DNA of 64,000 bases from Trichomonas tenax (lineage: Eukaryota > Parabasalia > Trichomonadida > Trichomonadidae), in contig JALKBU010000153.1 of assembly GCA_023091735.1 (NCBI GenBank), positions 1 to 64,000 on the forward strand, written 5' to 3'. The notes under the pieces were generated by a model that saw only the letters and a program-made list of their open reading frames with translations, searched no databases and had not been told where the DNA came from. Below are positions 1 to 10,913 of this stretch, in pieces; within the stretch, counting starts at the first letter, position 1, and each line of letters starts with the position of its first letter. A program made the position numbers and the translations under genes.

Positions 1-1350
1 TTTGATAGATATATAGACTGTGCCACTTACACCACTGGATAGACAACTATCAATATGTACATGAAAGTACTTTCAAATCGAAAAAATATTGATCAGATAA
101 AAAGTTATGAAGGTCGCGGGACTACACAGCAGAAGGAAAAATTTTTCCCAATTTTAGAGAAGCCCTATCTAATGCTCAGCAATAAAAAAAGAAAAGTGGA
201 ATATTTTCTCTAAAATATATTATAACTTTATGAGCTGAATGATAATTCAGCCTTTTTAATCCGAAATATTTTTTGACAAATTTATCTATTCTCTCTGGAA
301 ATGAATTTATGATTTAAAAAAAATCATTTTTCGAATTGCCGCATTGTGTCTATAGCGATTTCACTGGAATCTCATTGCCATAATTTAAAAATCTCATTAT
401 TAAGCGAAAAAAGGCCCTTTTCTAAATTATATTTCTTTTAAGGGTCGCGACCAAAAATACACTCAATTTTTGAGAGGACGATGCGGATAATCGTTTTTCT
501 CAGAATATATATTGATATTTTGTGCAATATCTGAATCGATAAAGACATGAGTAATTTTGCATATTATATCTCCATGCACATTTTAATCTTTTTCTCGTTA
601 AGTTTTTTCTTGATATTCATTAGTCTCCCACATTTCAAGACATTCTCCAGAATATTACAAAAGTTCGAAATTTTGATAAATATTTGCATATTAAACCAGG
701 ATTTGTATCTAAAACTAAAATAAAAATTATATTTTGCGACGATAGATCCTTATTTGGCCGGAGCGGACCCTTAAGTATTGCGAATTATGGAGAAATATTG
801 CGTATATAAACTTGCTTCATGTAGTATATATGTAATCTATCGTCGAAAGTTTAAATCTAAATTAGGAATAACAAAAACTGACGGATTGTTGTCATCAGTT
901 ATATTTCTTTTAAATATTGAGAATAATGGAGAGAATTTTTATTCGCAGATTTATGCATGAGGCGAAGAAATAATTGATTAGAATGATTTGAATGTAGATA
1001 AAAAGCAATCTTGATAATTTCAAGTTTTTCATTTATGAGGAAAGACTAATTTTGGAAATGTGTTTTATGCGAGGCATCAGAATATCACAATGATATCTAT
1101 TAAAAATTCCGATCAATAAAAAGCGTCAAATTTCAAACCCGTGAGGTTCAATATTATTATCAAATCTCTTCATATCTAAAACAGGCACAAACATGGTCAT
1201 ATATAATTTATATATTCGCTTATCAATTTTCTGAGAAGCCTTAAATTTCATTTAATTCAAGTTTTTATATAACGTAAGTACAGCAATGCTGTGGGAGTTT
1301 TAAAAATAAATGATTTTTAATGTATTAATTTGTTTCAATAAATGACGATA
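1..1350. other. AT-rich stretch without a supportable gene
   Basis: I find no convincing coding region here. The only open frame of note (778-960, + strand, 60 codons) has no recognisable domain and no upstream element like those of the real genes, so I do not call it. The stretch may hold old, fully decayed sequence. Confidence 0.5.
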
Positions 1351-1355
1351 AAAAA

Positions 1356-2390
1356 TTATTTGATTTTGATCCAATATGAATTATTAGCGCCACAGATGTA
1401 TGGTGAATCTAAATTTTTGATCACAACTTCGCGATGTCGATATTGAAGAGCTTCGAGATAAAATTCTTCGGTTCCGTTGAAAAACATTGAATCGGAATCT
1501 TTCGCGATCTTTATTTTGAGAGAATTTTTTTGGTACAATCTGTGAGTGAAGCATCTTTCTTTCCTTCAAACTTTTATCGATCATCAATGTTCCATTGTGA
1601 TAAATGACATCGATGACAATAATGCAGAGACATATCTTCCCAGGAAAGTAACTGCTGTCCTTAGGAAGACATGAAACATCCATGTTTTCGATGTTGAATG
1701 AGAACATCTCTGCATCGAGAATGAAATCATCTCCTTTCACGTTCTGTTTGACAATTGTCGATATTTCAGCATTTCAAAAAGCCTTTCATATACAACTCCA
1801 ATAGTGAGAGAATTGTTTTCATGATGCTGTTTGAATTGACATAATTTGGATTCAACAGTTCAGCGAAGTGATGAACATTTGATTGCGCATTCTGAATATC
1901 CGATTGGGTGTAGTATTTCCTCTTTGCTTGCATGAAAATGAATAAGCTCATTATTTTGACGAATTTGTCCAAGTAAAAGAAAAATTGAAGGAATAATGCT
2001 CTTTGGCTTTGTGACTAATATTGCAACAAAAAATTTCATGACAATTTCTGAAAGTTTCTTTGGACAATCTCGTTTAGTTATTCTATTATAGCTATTAATT
2101 TCAAAATTCTCTAACAATCTTGCAATATGTTTAAATGGAACATCATCGCCTTGTTTCCACTTGATAAGCTTCTCGATTTCATCAGGAAGTTTATTGACAA
2201 CACTCGTATTTACTGTAATATATTTACCCAAACTTGCAAGTTTGCTTTCGAAGTTTACTTCATTGATTGTGATTTGCGCCTTAACAATTGAGCTTGACTT
2301 TATTGAAGCTTCAATGAATTGATATCTTTCCCACCAAAAAATTCTGTAATCTCCTTCTGTGTCATTTGATATTAAAATTTTGTCATTTTA
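1356..2390 (-). pseudogene. Broken trichomonad-type protein gene (N-terminal region of an ankyrin-family protein)
   Basis: The reverse strand carries coherent protein-like sequence in several frames. Reading from about 2390 downwards, a frame with no ATG runs through NDTEGDYRIFWWERYQF, then continues into the part beginning MGKYITVNTSVVNKLPDEIE (2231-1860). It then shifts frame (1972-1766, 1740-1384, 1538-1356). There is therefore no start codon, at least two frameshifts and several stops. The pattern resembles the N-terminal region found ahead of ankyrin repeats in large trichomonad protein families, but I recognise it only loosely. A short piece of the same gene is duplicated near 2557-2589. 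It is non-functional as read. The family assignment is uncertain; the broken state is seen directly. Confidence 0.5.
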
Positions 2391-2552
2391 TCATTCCTAA
2401 TTTAAATGCATATTTTTAATGATTGATTTCATATAACATATATGTAGAGAGTTTGTGCTCACAATATCTTCTCATGAATCTAAATATTCAAAAATTTACA
2501 AAGATTGGAAAAGATGAAATGAAAAATGAATCAATTAAAAATTAAAAAGTGT

Positions 2553-2592
2553 TTTCGAAGTCTGCTTCATTGACTCTGATTTGCGCCATAAT
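2553..2592 (-). repeat. Decayed second copy of a gene segment
   Basis: The bases around 2557-2589 closely match 2251-2280, with a few substitutions and the shared stretch GATTTGCGCC. On the reverse strand both encode AQI-x-x-NE-x-x-FE. About 200 bp further on, 2775-2800 again resembles 1388-1410 (ACAGATG-TATGGTGAAT-like). This suggests an old tandem duplication of the broken gene, with the second copy almost erased. Confidence 0.5.
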
Positions 2593-2850
2593 ATAAAAAT
2601 ATCGCAATAGAATCTCAACGGGAAAAGGCATCATAATTTTATAACACATGCAATGATCAATGTTTGAGTCATTGTGCCAGTTAACTTTATATATCATAAT
2701 CAAATTTTTCTGAGGTAACATAGAGTGAGAAGGTCGAAATTCTATAAAATTATTTCATTTTAAGATTAATACAAATGGAACTACAGATGCATAGTGAATT
2801 TATTTCTTTTATCACGGTAAAATTCTTCATTTTTTGAATCATTGCCTCAG

Positions 2851-3240
2851 AATCCATTGATTGATGCTGCATTTAAATATGGACCAGGAAAATGTTTCGA
2901 ATATCTTAAATTGTTAAGGAGCAAGATTACAAATGAAACATTTGTTTATGCAATTAAAGGGTGTAATAAATACATTAAAATGTCTTTTTATAATAATTGA
3001 ATTTAGAAATTGCTTCTCACCATGATGATACTTTCAATTGGCTTCTAGAAGAAAAAGGATCAATCGGAAGGTTGAATGCAACAAGGTGCTTTTATTATGG
3101 AAATTTTGGTAATGAGAATCTTTACTATTAACATAAAAATTCCCGAAATTGTTTAATATCTAAATCCAAAGGCGCTGATGAATAAAAATTCTGCTACTTT
3201 CATACCCATGAATTTGCTTAAAGCTTTGCTCGTTATAATT
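2851..3240 (+). pseudogene. Ankyrin-repeat (DUF3447-like) gene fragment
   Basis: Translation from 2851 gives NPLIDAAFKYGPGKCFEYLK followed by LLRSKITNETFVYAIKG. This is the characteristic A-x-x-G-x-x-x-CF-x-(Y/F)L ankyrin pattern of trichomonad DUF3447 proteins. It stops at about 2998 and resumes in another frame near 3006 with EIASHHDDTFNWLLEEKGSI and a further piece to about 3132. Both ends are missing and stops and frameshifts interrupt it, so it is a relic. The family call rests on recognition of the repeat pattern. It is distinct from the longer ankyrin pseudogene at 15.2-17.6 kb. Confidence 0.6.
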
Positions 3241-3631
3241 ATATAATCAAAGATTCACATATATTGTACCTGAGCTGTACGCGTACAGTGAAAAAAAATC
3301 ATAGCTAAAAAAGTTAAAAATAAAAATCCGTCACTTTTTTCTCCAAACAATTTGTCCCCAACATTTTGGATGAAAACTAAGGAAGAAATGAAAAATTATG
3401 ATAGAACGAGATGAAAAACGAATCAGAAACTCTGTAGTTATATCCTTATACGAAAAAAATAAAAGGAAGAAAATCTGATATTTTTAGCGTGAAAATTCAT
3501 TCTCCTATTGATGGAGAATCCAAAAATAATAAATTTTCTTTTGAAATTATTTTGCGGGGAAGTTCACATTTTAATGAGAATTCATATCGTCGCGAGGAAC
3601 TTCCCAGTTTCATTTATTTTTTTGGTGAATC

Positions 3632-4396
3632 ATGAATTCATCTTCAAGGGCCGCCTTTATCACAAAGACGAACAAGCTCAAAACCAAAGGCGACAGGGAC
3701 AGTATGATGAGGTCCTTCCAGTCATTAGATCTCGAAGAAGCGAAGAAATATGTTGATGAAACATATAAGATCTTAGATATCGATTTGAAGGGTATCCCGG
3801 ACATAATCATGGCCAATACATTAGTCGTTGTCTCTGAGAATTTCAAATTATGGAAGTTGAATCGTGATATGTGCAGAGATAAAAGTTTGCTACATTTGGC
3901 CATTGCTTCACACTTCCCAGTGTTTAAACAGGCTCTTACAACGTTCAAATTTTGCAAGCCAGCTCGTGGTGGCACAAAATCACCAATTGCTGTTAATGAA
4001 TTCATCGAACAGATCAATAACCAGTACGAGCAGCATAATACTGGCATAGACATAAGTTCCACATTTGTCAACAAAGTCAAATATGATTCTTTTATTACAC
4101 AATGTTCATATTTGGATAATAAGATTGTTGTTGCTTTCGAGAAAAACAAATCTACACACATGATGTTATGTTATGCCATAATTTCAGCTGACAAAGTCAA
4201 GTTTTATGATAAATCTCACAAAGATATCACTCCTTCAGCTGAGTTTCTTTACATTCCCTTAGAAGCTTATGACTCCGGAGCGAGTTCCCCGGTTTATTCG
4301 CAAGAAAATCAAGAATTCAAATGTTTTCATATTTTCGAATTTTTCCCCTATCCTCAAGAGGATGCAATGAGTATGTTTCAAGCAATTGCATATTGA
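3632..4396 (+). CDS. Hypothetical protein, 254 aa, probably intact
   Basis: An uninterrupted frame starts MNSSSRAAFITKTNK. I do not recognise a family. The protein is soluble-looking: it has no signal peptide or membrane segment and mixes helical and beta-like stretches. The N-terminal half contains a DKSLLHLAIASHFPVFKQAL stretch that could be a single helix-turn-helix pair. The C-terminal third is rich in aromatics (FKCFHIFEFFPYPQ). I chose this ATG because TTTCATTTATTTTTTTGG, which resembles an Inr, lies directly upstream. It is the only apparently intact gene in the decayed first 8 kb. Its codon use resembles that of the well-supported genes (many GTC, CTC and GAG codons in the first third). 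It may be a lineage-specific gene. Confidence 0.65.
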   Translation: MNSSSRAAFITKTNKLKTKGDRDSMMRSFQSLDLEEAKKYVDETYKILDIDLKGIPDIIMANTLVVVSENFKLWKLNRDMCRDKSLLHLAIASHFPVFKQALTTFKFCKPARGGTKSPIAVNEFIEQINNQYEQHNTGIDISSTFVNKVKYDSFITQCSYLDNKIVVAFEKNKSTHMMLCYAIISADKVKFYDKSHKDITPSAEFLYIPLEAYDSGASSPVYSQENQEFKCFHIFEFFPYPQEDAMSMFQAIAY

Positions 4397-4541
4397 ACGT
4401 AATTTTGCTTGTTATCGACCAATTTTTTTGAAACATTTTGCTTGTTTTATTATTAATAAATTTTTAACGTTTCTATTAGTTATTTTATAAATCCCCTAAG
4501 GCACCTTTTAATATTAAATAATGAAAATGTTTAATTTTTTA

Positions 4542-5319
4542 TTATAAGATAAGTCCGACTGCAAACTCATACTTTTCAAATGTGTTTTCTCCTTTCTTGA
4601 ATTGTTCAATTGCTACACCCTCTTGAGATTCTTTTTGTCTGGTTTCACCGAGATGAGCCATATTCATACTTTTTGTGCTCATGCTCCTGAGACGACTGAT
4701 CCACTCAATGAAGTGTTCCATTTCCACTTTTACAAATGCTTGGCCCTTGTTTTTGCCATCAATGAAAAACATTGGATAATATGGAATTTCAATTTCCTTT
4801 CCAATTTTCGCTATGATGCAATCATTAATTGCCTTGTGATACTTTGTGTTTTTAATATTTCTGTCTGGATCATCCACTTGTACAATGTGTAAAGATGATG
4901 CAAATGCTTTCAAGATATTCTTCTCCAAAGGAATCGCATACAAGGTGAATCAGGTTTTTCTCATGGAAAGAAAATCTTGGGTGATCGCCTTAAAAAACGA
5001 TTCCATTTGCATGAATTCCTCCATCATACTCTTTCATCATAGTCACAAGTTTTTCAATCTGATCCTTGGAAATGTTATAGACATCTTCGAAACCTTCTGT
5101 ATCGATGACTGCTCTCTTTTGTCCATTGACATCTCTGAATATTGGAACAGGATTTAATGTGCATGGAAATGGATCGCTACTTGTTTAGCTAGCGATATCA
5201 TCTTCGAGTAAAATATTAGCAAAACTAGACTTTCCAACACCGGAATCTCCAAGGAGCAAAATAGACAATGAATTTGGTTGTGAAGTATTTGCCTGCTTAG
5301 CATTATTGATCTTCTCCAT
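4542..5319 (-). pseudogene. AIG1/GIMAP-type GTPase pseudogene
   Basis: Reading from ATG at 5319, the frame gives a P-loop GDSGVGKSS at about residues 24-32. After an in-frame TAA (5187-5185) it continues with a G3-like VIDTEGFED and an HANGIVF strand. A second in-frame TAA (4992-4990) follows, then DHPRFSFHEKNLIHLVCDSF and a strand ending IIFTHC. The order and spacing fit the AIG1 (GIMAP/avrRpt2-induced) GTPase family, which is expanded in trichomonads. Near 4880 the frame shifts into the piece ending 4542, which carries IEQFKKGENTFEKYEFAV. There are therefore two nonsense codons and at least one frameshift, and the gene is dead unless these are sequence errors. Its upstream region is closely similar to that of the 10350 gene, marking the two as paralogues. 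Confidence 0.75.
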
Positions 5320-7434
5320 TGATAAATGAAGTGAAAGGAAATCTATAAATTTATTTCAATATTTTTGTGAGAAAATCGATATTTCTTATTCAATTTAAAT
5401 TGAAAGAATTTTGGTGGAATATTAATAATAAGTTGGTGGAAAAACATTGCATCTAAAACACCAAATCATATGTTTTAATAATGCATTGCAACGGCATCAA
5501 TTATTGTCTGATTTTGCCTTTTTAATTTAATAGTTATATTTTCATATTTCATTTTGATATATCATATATCAAAGATTGTCATTCTTTTCAATTACCAAAT
5601 ACTTCTTTGCAAGACATGGAATACAATAAAATATTTAAGGATGCCCTAAATCACGACTTTTTTGTTGCCTTTATGACTTGGAATAGCATTGACTCACAAG
5701 TTTAAAACTTATATGGTACTATAATACTATATGTATAGAATATGTATCTAGAATAAGGATTCGATAACAGTAATATCTGCCAAATTAAAATTTCGAATTT
5801 CGTCGCAACATGTAAAGTTATAAGTTTGAATCCATAGCACTATTTTTCAAAATGTGTATCAGTATTGTGCATAATTGAAAAGGATAAAACCTAATATTCG
5901 AAGCTCTGATTGATTTTTAAATTTGAATAAACTGTTCAAATATTTGAAAGAAAAAAAATTCATATTCATATTGAATTTTAAAAATCAATCAGAGTCTCAC
6001 ACAAGCAAGATAAATCTGAACAACTTTAATAGTATAACTAGCTCATTTTAGAGATTAATGCTATGGATGGAGTTTTGAAAAAAGTCTAATATTTAAAGAA
6101 AATTAAATTTAATTTTTTCGAATATCAAAGATATTCGGTCAATATTAATAGAGTATAAAATTTAAAGCTATTAGGTAATATGTGTATCACCAAATCTAAA
6201 TTTGGATGGTGCTATGAGGTAGTGTATTTTTTTCAAAAATCGCATATCACCAAACCCCAATTGAATGCATTTTTTGAAAAATCAATAAATGATGAAATAT
6301 GAGTATACAATGTATAGATATTCTAAATTCAATAAAATGACATCGAAAAGATGTATTTTCGATATTTCGTAGAATCATTTGGCTGTATTAGTACTTTCTA
6401 ATAGCAAGGATAACAGTCCGTGTATTTTTCTGACGGTGCAATGGGTTTACTAATGTAACTGGGCTCGGATTTCCATGGTGAATTTTTTTATACAACAAGT
6501 TTCGGCGAACAATGGTGGTATGAAGACAGCAATCGATAGGTGATTGTTTGTGTATCCTGTAATCAGCGCTTCCTTTGCAGAACAAGCTGATTTTGAGGGG
6601 ATCAAAGAAATAATAAACGTTCACATTTATAAACAGAGAAGTAATTTAATCCAACAAATATGCATATAATCGTGTGTAGCCATTGTTTATTCGAAAATTA
6701 TCGCCAAAATTTGGTTCCAGCACATATTATTTACAAGATTTTTGCAAAATAGCATTATATTCGCAAAATTACCATATAATTATATAATAAAACTGTTATT
6801 ATGCAGTCTAGAGAGTAAAATGTGCTTTTTCAGCTCTAAATTAGGAAAACTTGTTATTTACGATAAATTTTGAGTTTCAAACTATAAATATATTTAATTA
6901 TGCACCATTTGTTAGAGTTCGATGCAAAAAATTTAAATCTCAAACCAAAAGTCGTTCATCTGACATCCCCTCAATTTATAAAATGTTTATAAGTTGCTGA
7001 ATAAGCCTAATTAAAGTCTCAAATTTTAACTATGATATATACTATATTTATGCAACATATCTATTGGAAGTTAGGGCGTCCTTATTTTTTTTATTATTAC
7101 TGAAATAGGTATTTCAAAACATAAATCGAGTCATTAATCATAAATTAATTTATTATGTGGATGAAAAAGAATCATTCCAATATTTGGTGGAAAATTAAAA
7201 AATATATAGATTGGATTTATATTGTTTCGAATCTAAAATATCGAAAAAAATGGTTTATGATTCAAATTTGAGAAGTTTCACAAATGTGATTGAAGAATTC
7301 TTGATTTTAATTGAAAATGGATTGAGATAGAGTCTAATCGAAATAATATCGATACAGAAACGGAAACCAAGCAATATCTTAAAAATTTAATTTTGGTGGA
7401 AAATTGAAAATATCGATATTTTGAAAGAAACAGA
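5320..7434. other. Gene-poor AT-rich stretch between AIG1-like fragments
   Basis: No gene can be supported. The stretch contains the inverted repeat listed separately (5904-5994) and a smaller CACCAAAT / ATTTGGATGGTG palindrome near 6188-6210. It also has repeated TTTGGTGGAAAATT-like words near 5409, 7184 and 7391, the last just ahead of the 7435 frame. A 78-codon reverse frame at 6388-6624 has no recognisable features. Confidence 0.4.
5904..5994. repeat. Imperfect inverted repeat, about 25-bp arms
   Basis: The left arm beginning CTCTGATTGATTTTTAAA (5904) is mirrored by the right arm ending TTTAAAAATCAATCAGAG (5994), with a loop of about 40 bases. It could be the end structure of a small non-autonomous element or a transcript hairpin. 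I see no flanking duplication. Confidence 0.6.
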
Positions 7435-7899
7435 ATGTCACTTCATTTTATCAAAAGCAGGAACAGAGAATGCCATCCTTATAAGAAAAGAACAGTTTAC
7501 ATTCCAAATAATGGAGGAGAAAAGAAATATGATGATGACTGGGAAATATACAAAACTATAAAAACAGGAATTGAAAGGAATGAGAGAGAACGACAATATA
7601 AAGTTTTTGATAGATATGAAGATGAAGGAGATAAAAGATACAAGGTATTCGTCGATATGTATCGCGATGTATCAAAGGATTACTAGTCAGGAATTGTTAA
7701 TTCATATGGTCCATGGATAAAATACAATCGATCAAGGGAATTCTACCGCACAGTCAGTTATTATTATGAAACCACAACCGAAACAATATGCGAAGTTACA
7801 ATTGGCCTCGATGGAAATTATCATTACTCATGTTGGTGGATAGAATGTCGTAATAATCGTCGTAGGAATACTTATGACGATGGATGCCTTCTTATTTAA
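7435..7899 (+). pseudogene. AIG1-tail-like fragment with one in-frame stop
   Basis: The frame opens at ATG 7435 (MSLHFIKSRNRE) and reads to a TAG at 7684-7686. It then continues in the same frame without another stop to TAA at 7897, giving 154 codons in all. The sequence is basic and charged: RERQYKVFDRYEDEGDKRY before the stop, then YETTTETICEVTIGLDGNYH and CWWIEC after it. The tail loosely resembles the C-terminal region of the 9780-10350 fragment (a Y-x-x-x-V-T-x-x-x-(D/N)G-x-x-x-Y pattern followed by a C-rich strand). I therefore infer it is another piece of the AIG1-like family. It could instead be an unrelated small gene with a nonsense mutation. Confidence 0.45.
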
Positions 7900-8112
7900 G
7901 ATGACTCTTGAAACAATAATTTAAACACACTATTTTAACTAATATAATAACATTTTAAATATATGATGTAACAAACAAAATTTATAAATATGACTTCAGA
8001 CATTTTGCATAAATTCTATATCTTTTGATGTAGAAGCTTTCGATGTTTTTGAAGATTTCGAATTAATTGATACTTTTGAAACTTTTGATTCAATGGAGGC
8101 CTTTGATGTTTT

Positions 8113-9339
8113 TCAATCAATTGATGCTTTTGATGCTGTTGAAATTTTTGATGTTTTTGAAATTGATGATGCTTTTGATAGTGTAGAAACTTTAGAATTT
8201 GTTGATGCTTCAGATCTGCCGCTCATCCTTCCAGATAGTTCTGATTTACTGGAAGCAGGTGAAATACCTGGTTTATTGGACCTCGATGAAGTATCCGAAC
8301 GTTGAGTGTTGTTCATCGGACCATTTGTATTATTTGCAGAGTCAAATGAAGGAACTGACATACTTGACATCCTTCGCTTAACAATTTTGAAAAGCGATGG
8401 CTGTTTCTTAATTGATTTCTTCTTCATCAAACGAACGCTGCATCCCCTCCAGAATGACTGTATTGTGACAGCCGCTTTGTGCATTCGTTTAAGACGAAGA
8501 CGTGCAAGAAATCCACGAACTACTTTTTGTATTATAACAGCCATTTGTCCCTGTGCTCTTTCTTTTCTCTTTTGCATCTTCTTTTCGAGTTTTGGCGCCA
8601 TAATCTTTTTCCTTTCTTCAACAAGATCCTTCAACTGCAATGTCATCATCTTCTTTGTAGTTCTAAGCTCAACACTGCGTGTTGGCGCTGCCGCTTGCAT
8701 TGGTGTCGGAATTTCGCCATTCATCAGTGAATTTATTGTTTCTTTCGCTTGCATTTTGTTTTTGAACTGATCGAAGAGCGCTAAACGTGCATTTAACACT
8801 TTTATAGTATTTTCTTGCGTTTTAATTAATTCTTTCAAATCAGAGTTCTGTTTGCTGATATCATCCGAAGAAAACCAACCTCTTTGAGGGTTGGATACCA
8901 ACAGAGTATAAGAAATTGTATCAAACTGAATCGGAGAAGTTTTTTTCGACATAACTTCCACAACCGATGGATTTGTTGATTCTCTGAACGACATAACGTG
9001 TTTCCTGAACTCCTCGAGTTGAGAGTCACGCTTTGAAAGCACATGTTGGAACTGTTGTTGCCATTTTTCGAATTGGCAAAAAGCATTCGCGTTAGAATCG
9101 TTTATTATTTCATCCAACTGCGCTTTTAGTAGTTCATTTTCCGATTTCAGCTGTTCTGCCCTCATTGTGAGCTCAATTACTTCATCATAAACTGAATTAT
9201 TCGTATTATTTTGAAATAATGGGTTATTTAGAGCGTTGGGATTTAGTGTTCCGAAAGTCATTTTTAGAGGTGAAATTGAATCATTTTTTGGTGACGTCGG
9301 TGCCACAATTTTCGGCCTTTTCATCCAAAAAATGCACAT
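8113..9339 (-). CDS. Coiled-coil protein with two IQ motifs (calmodulin-binding)
   Basis: This is a 408-residue protein (403 if started at the sixth codon). The first half is coiled coil (about residues 50-115 and 165-210, leucine-rich heptads). A basic segment of KK, KE and RK repeats follows. At about residues 270-312 there are two IQ motifs, visible as AVIIQKVVRGFLARLRLKR and AVTIQSFWRGCSVRL. IQ motifs bind calmodulin or calmodulin-like light chains without calcium, so a cytoskeletal or calcium-signalling role is likely. The C-terminal 80 residues are almost all Ser/Lys/Ala/Thr in a short repeating pattern (SKASSISKTSKISTASK), probably disordered and phosphorylated. A TGCATTTTTTGG directly before the second ATG (9324) resembles the Inr, so translation may start there (MKRPKI). 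Confidence 0.8.
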   Translation of the reverse strand: MCIFWMKRPKIVAPTSPKNDSISPLKMTFGTLNPNALNNPLFQNNTNNSVYDEVIELTMRAEQLKSENELLKAQLDEIINDSNANAFCQFEKWQQQFQHVLSKRDSQLEEFRKHVMSFRESTNPSVVEVMSKKTSPIQFDTISYTLLVSNPQRGWFSSDDISKQNSDLKELIKTQENTIKVLNARLALFDQFKNKMQAKETINSLMNGEIPTPMQAAAPTRSVELRTTKKMMTLQLKDLVEERKKIMAPKLEKKMQKRKERAQGQMAVIIQKVVRGFLARLRLKRMHKAAVTIQSFWRGCSVRLMKKKSIKKQPSLFKIVKRRMSSMSVPSFDSANNTNGPMNNTQRSDTSSRSNKPGISPASSKSELSGRMSGRSEASTNSKVSTLSKASSISKTSKISTASKASID

Positions 9340-9779
9340 TTTTAAATAACCTTAAACATATATCTCTTCTCACAGCTTTTTGGAGTGATATTTGGAATTA
9401 ATTTTTATTAAAATTATTCATAAATACATCCAAATATTGTATTTTTTTAATTATGCATTTTTAAAAAATCAATTTCATTTCCTTGCTTAATTTGAGCGGA
9501 AAATAATTCATTTATAAAGGACTGAAAGAATTGATGTTTGACTCTTTATATTCCTCTTTAATAGATGCTTCAATCAACGCAATCAATAATGTTGAAATAA
9601 TCAATGAACTGCAAATTTTGATTATATTTTTCAAATGAATTTCAATTCAAACTGGACAAAACTTTGTAAATTATACACCCAAACTCCATTGGGTACTTTC
9701 ACACTATTGTGTCAAACTGCAAACTCTCAATCGAAATATTAAATATTGAAAATGTTTATTTTTCCTGGATTTGACTTTT

Positions 9780-10350
9780 CTAAATTACAGCAGCCGCAAC
9801 TATTTTCAATAGTCCATCAATTAGAACCTTCTTCAATATGTTGCTCCTGTTTTCTTCTTCTCTCTCGCAATGTAAGGTTACTTGCTCACAATATCCATAT
9901 GATACATTACCATTTGGAAATGTTGTGACTTTTCTTCGTAAGCTATATTTCAGACATCTACAGCCCTTACAATTTGGTTCAATTCTCGTTTCATCTTTGT
10001 ATTCATATCTTGTTTGCACTGTTCCAACAAGATTATTCTTTGATTTAACAACATATCAACCTCCTCCTTCAATATCATTTGTATTGAGATTTGTTGTGAT
10101 CTTCCTTTCAAAGTCTTCAATGACTTCATATTTTTCTCTTCCATTGTTCTCATATGCTTCACGTTTTTCGGTTTTTCTTTTCATCTTGACATGGATAATC
10201 ATCTTCGAATATGATATTATTATTTATATTTGAAATGATTCCCTCTCTTTTTCGATCAGCATAATTTTCATAAGTATTTTCTCCTTTCTTGAACACTTCC
10301 ATTGGGACTTCATGTTCGAATTGATATACTATTCTTTGATTGTCCTCCAT
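9780..10350 (-). pseudogene. Headless AIG1-family fragment (GTPase domain missing)
   Basis: ATG at 10350 starts MEDNQR and within about 20 codons reaches MEVFKKGENTYENY. This corresponds to IEQFKKGENTFEKY near the end of the 4542-5319 pseudogene, so the P-loop domain is absent. The reading then shifts frame near 10165 and continues REAYENNGREKYEVIEDFER to an in-frame TGA (10058-10056). In the same frame it runs on through VQTRYEYKDETR and a Cys-rich stretch (NCKGCRC) to a hydrophobic C-terminus ending at 9780. The hydrophobic end (ILKKVLIDGLLKIVAAAVI) could be a membrane anchor of the original protein. The upstream 90 bp match those of the 5319 gene. It reads as an internally deleted, frameshifted paralogue. 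Confidence 0.6.
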
Positions 10351-10913
10351 CCTTGATAAATGAAGTTAAAAAAATCGATAAATTTTTTGAGTGAATTTCG
10401 ATATTTCATATTCAAAATTGAAAGAAAATTGGATATCGCGAGGAGACTTCAAACTTTGGAATTTATAAACATCCAATATCATTGGATATTTCTTCTGGCT
10501 GAAATTAAGAAATCTGCATTAATTTGTTGTGTTTTGAATGAACAATAACTTAAATCTATCATAATACAATTTTTCAAGATTACTCTACTTTTCCTACTTT
10601 TATACCGCTCAAGAAAACAAAAAACTTAATTTTTTCAGATATGGATTAGAGTTTTTTGATTTTAAATCAGCCAAAATTATAGAGGGGGATTGCTTTTTCA
10701 AGATTAAAGTCTCATATCGTTATTTCTCTAGTGAAACAGTATTACCTGATCATATTGGATTTGTTGAATATGCATGTAATGCATTTCAAATGAAAAAAAT
10801 TGTTAAAAACATGAATGGGAGAATTGCAACACGAAAATTCCAACTTTTTAAATTGGTTGTGATTTAGTCATGTTGGTTGCAGACAATCCTTTGGTAAATT
10901 GAAAGCAGATTAT
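10351..10913. other. Upstream region of the 10350 fragment; no gene
   Basis: The first 90 bases resemble 5320-5410, the upstream region of the AIG1 pseudogene. They share TGATAAATGAAGT, an ATCGATAAAT-like word, GAAAATCGATATTTC-like sequence and TTGAAAGAA. The remainder is AT-rich with no coding signal. Confidence 0.5.

Noticed and set aside
8306..8770. 154-codon + frame opposite the IQ protein
   Set aside because: It is a shadow of the reverse-strand gene, which has clear IQ motifs.
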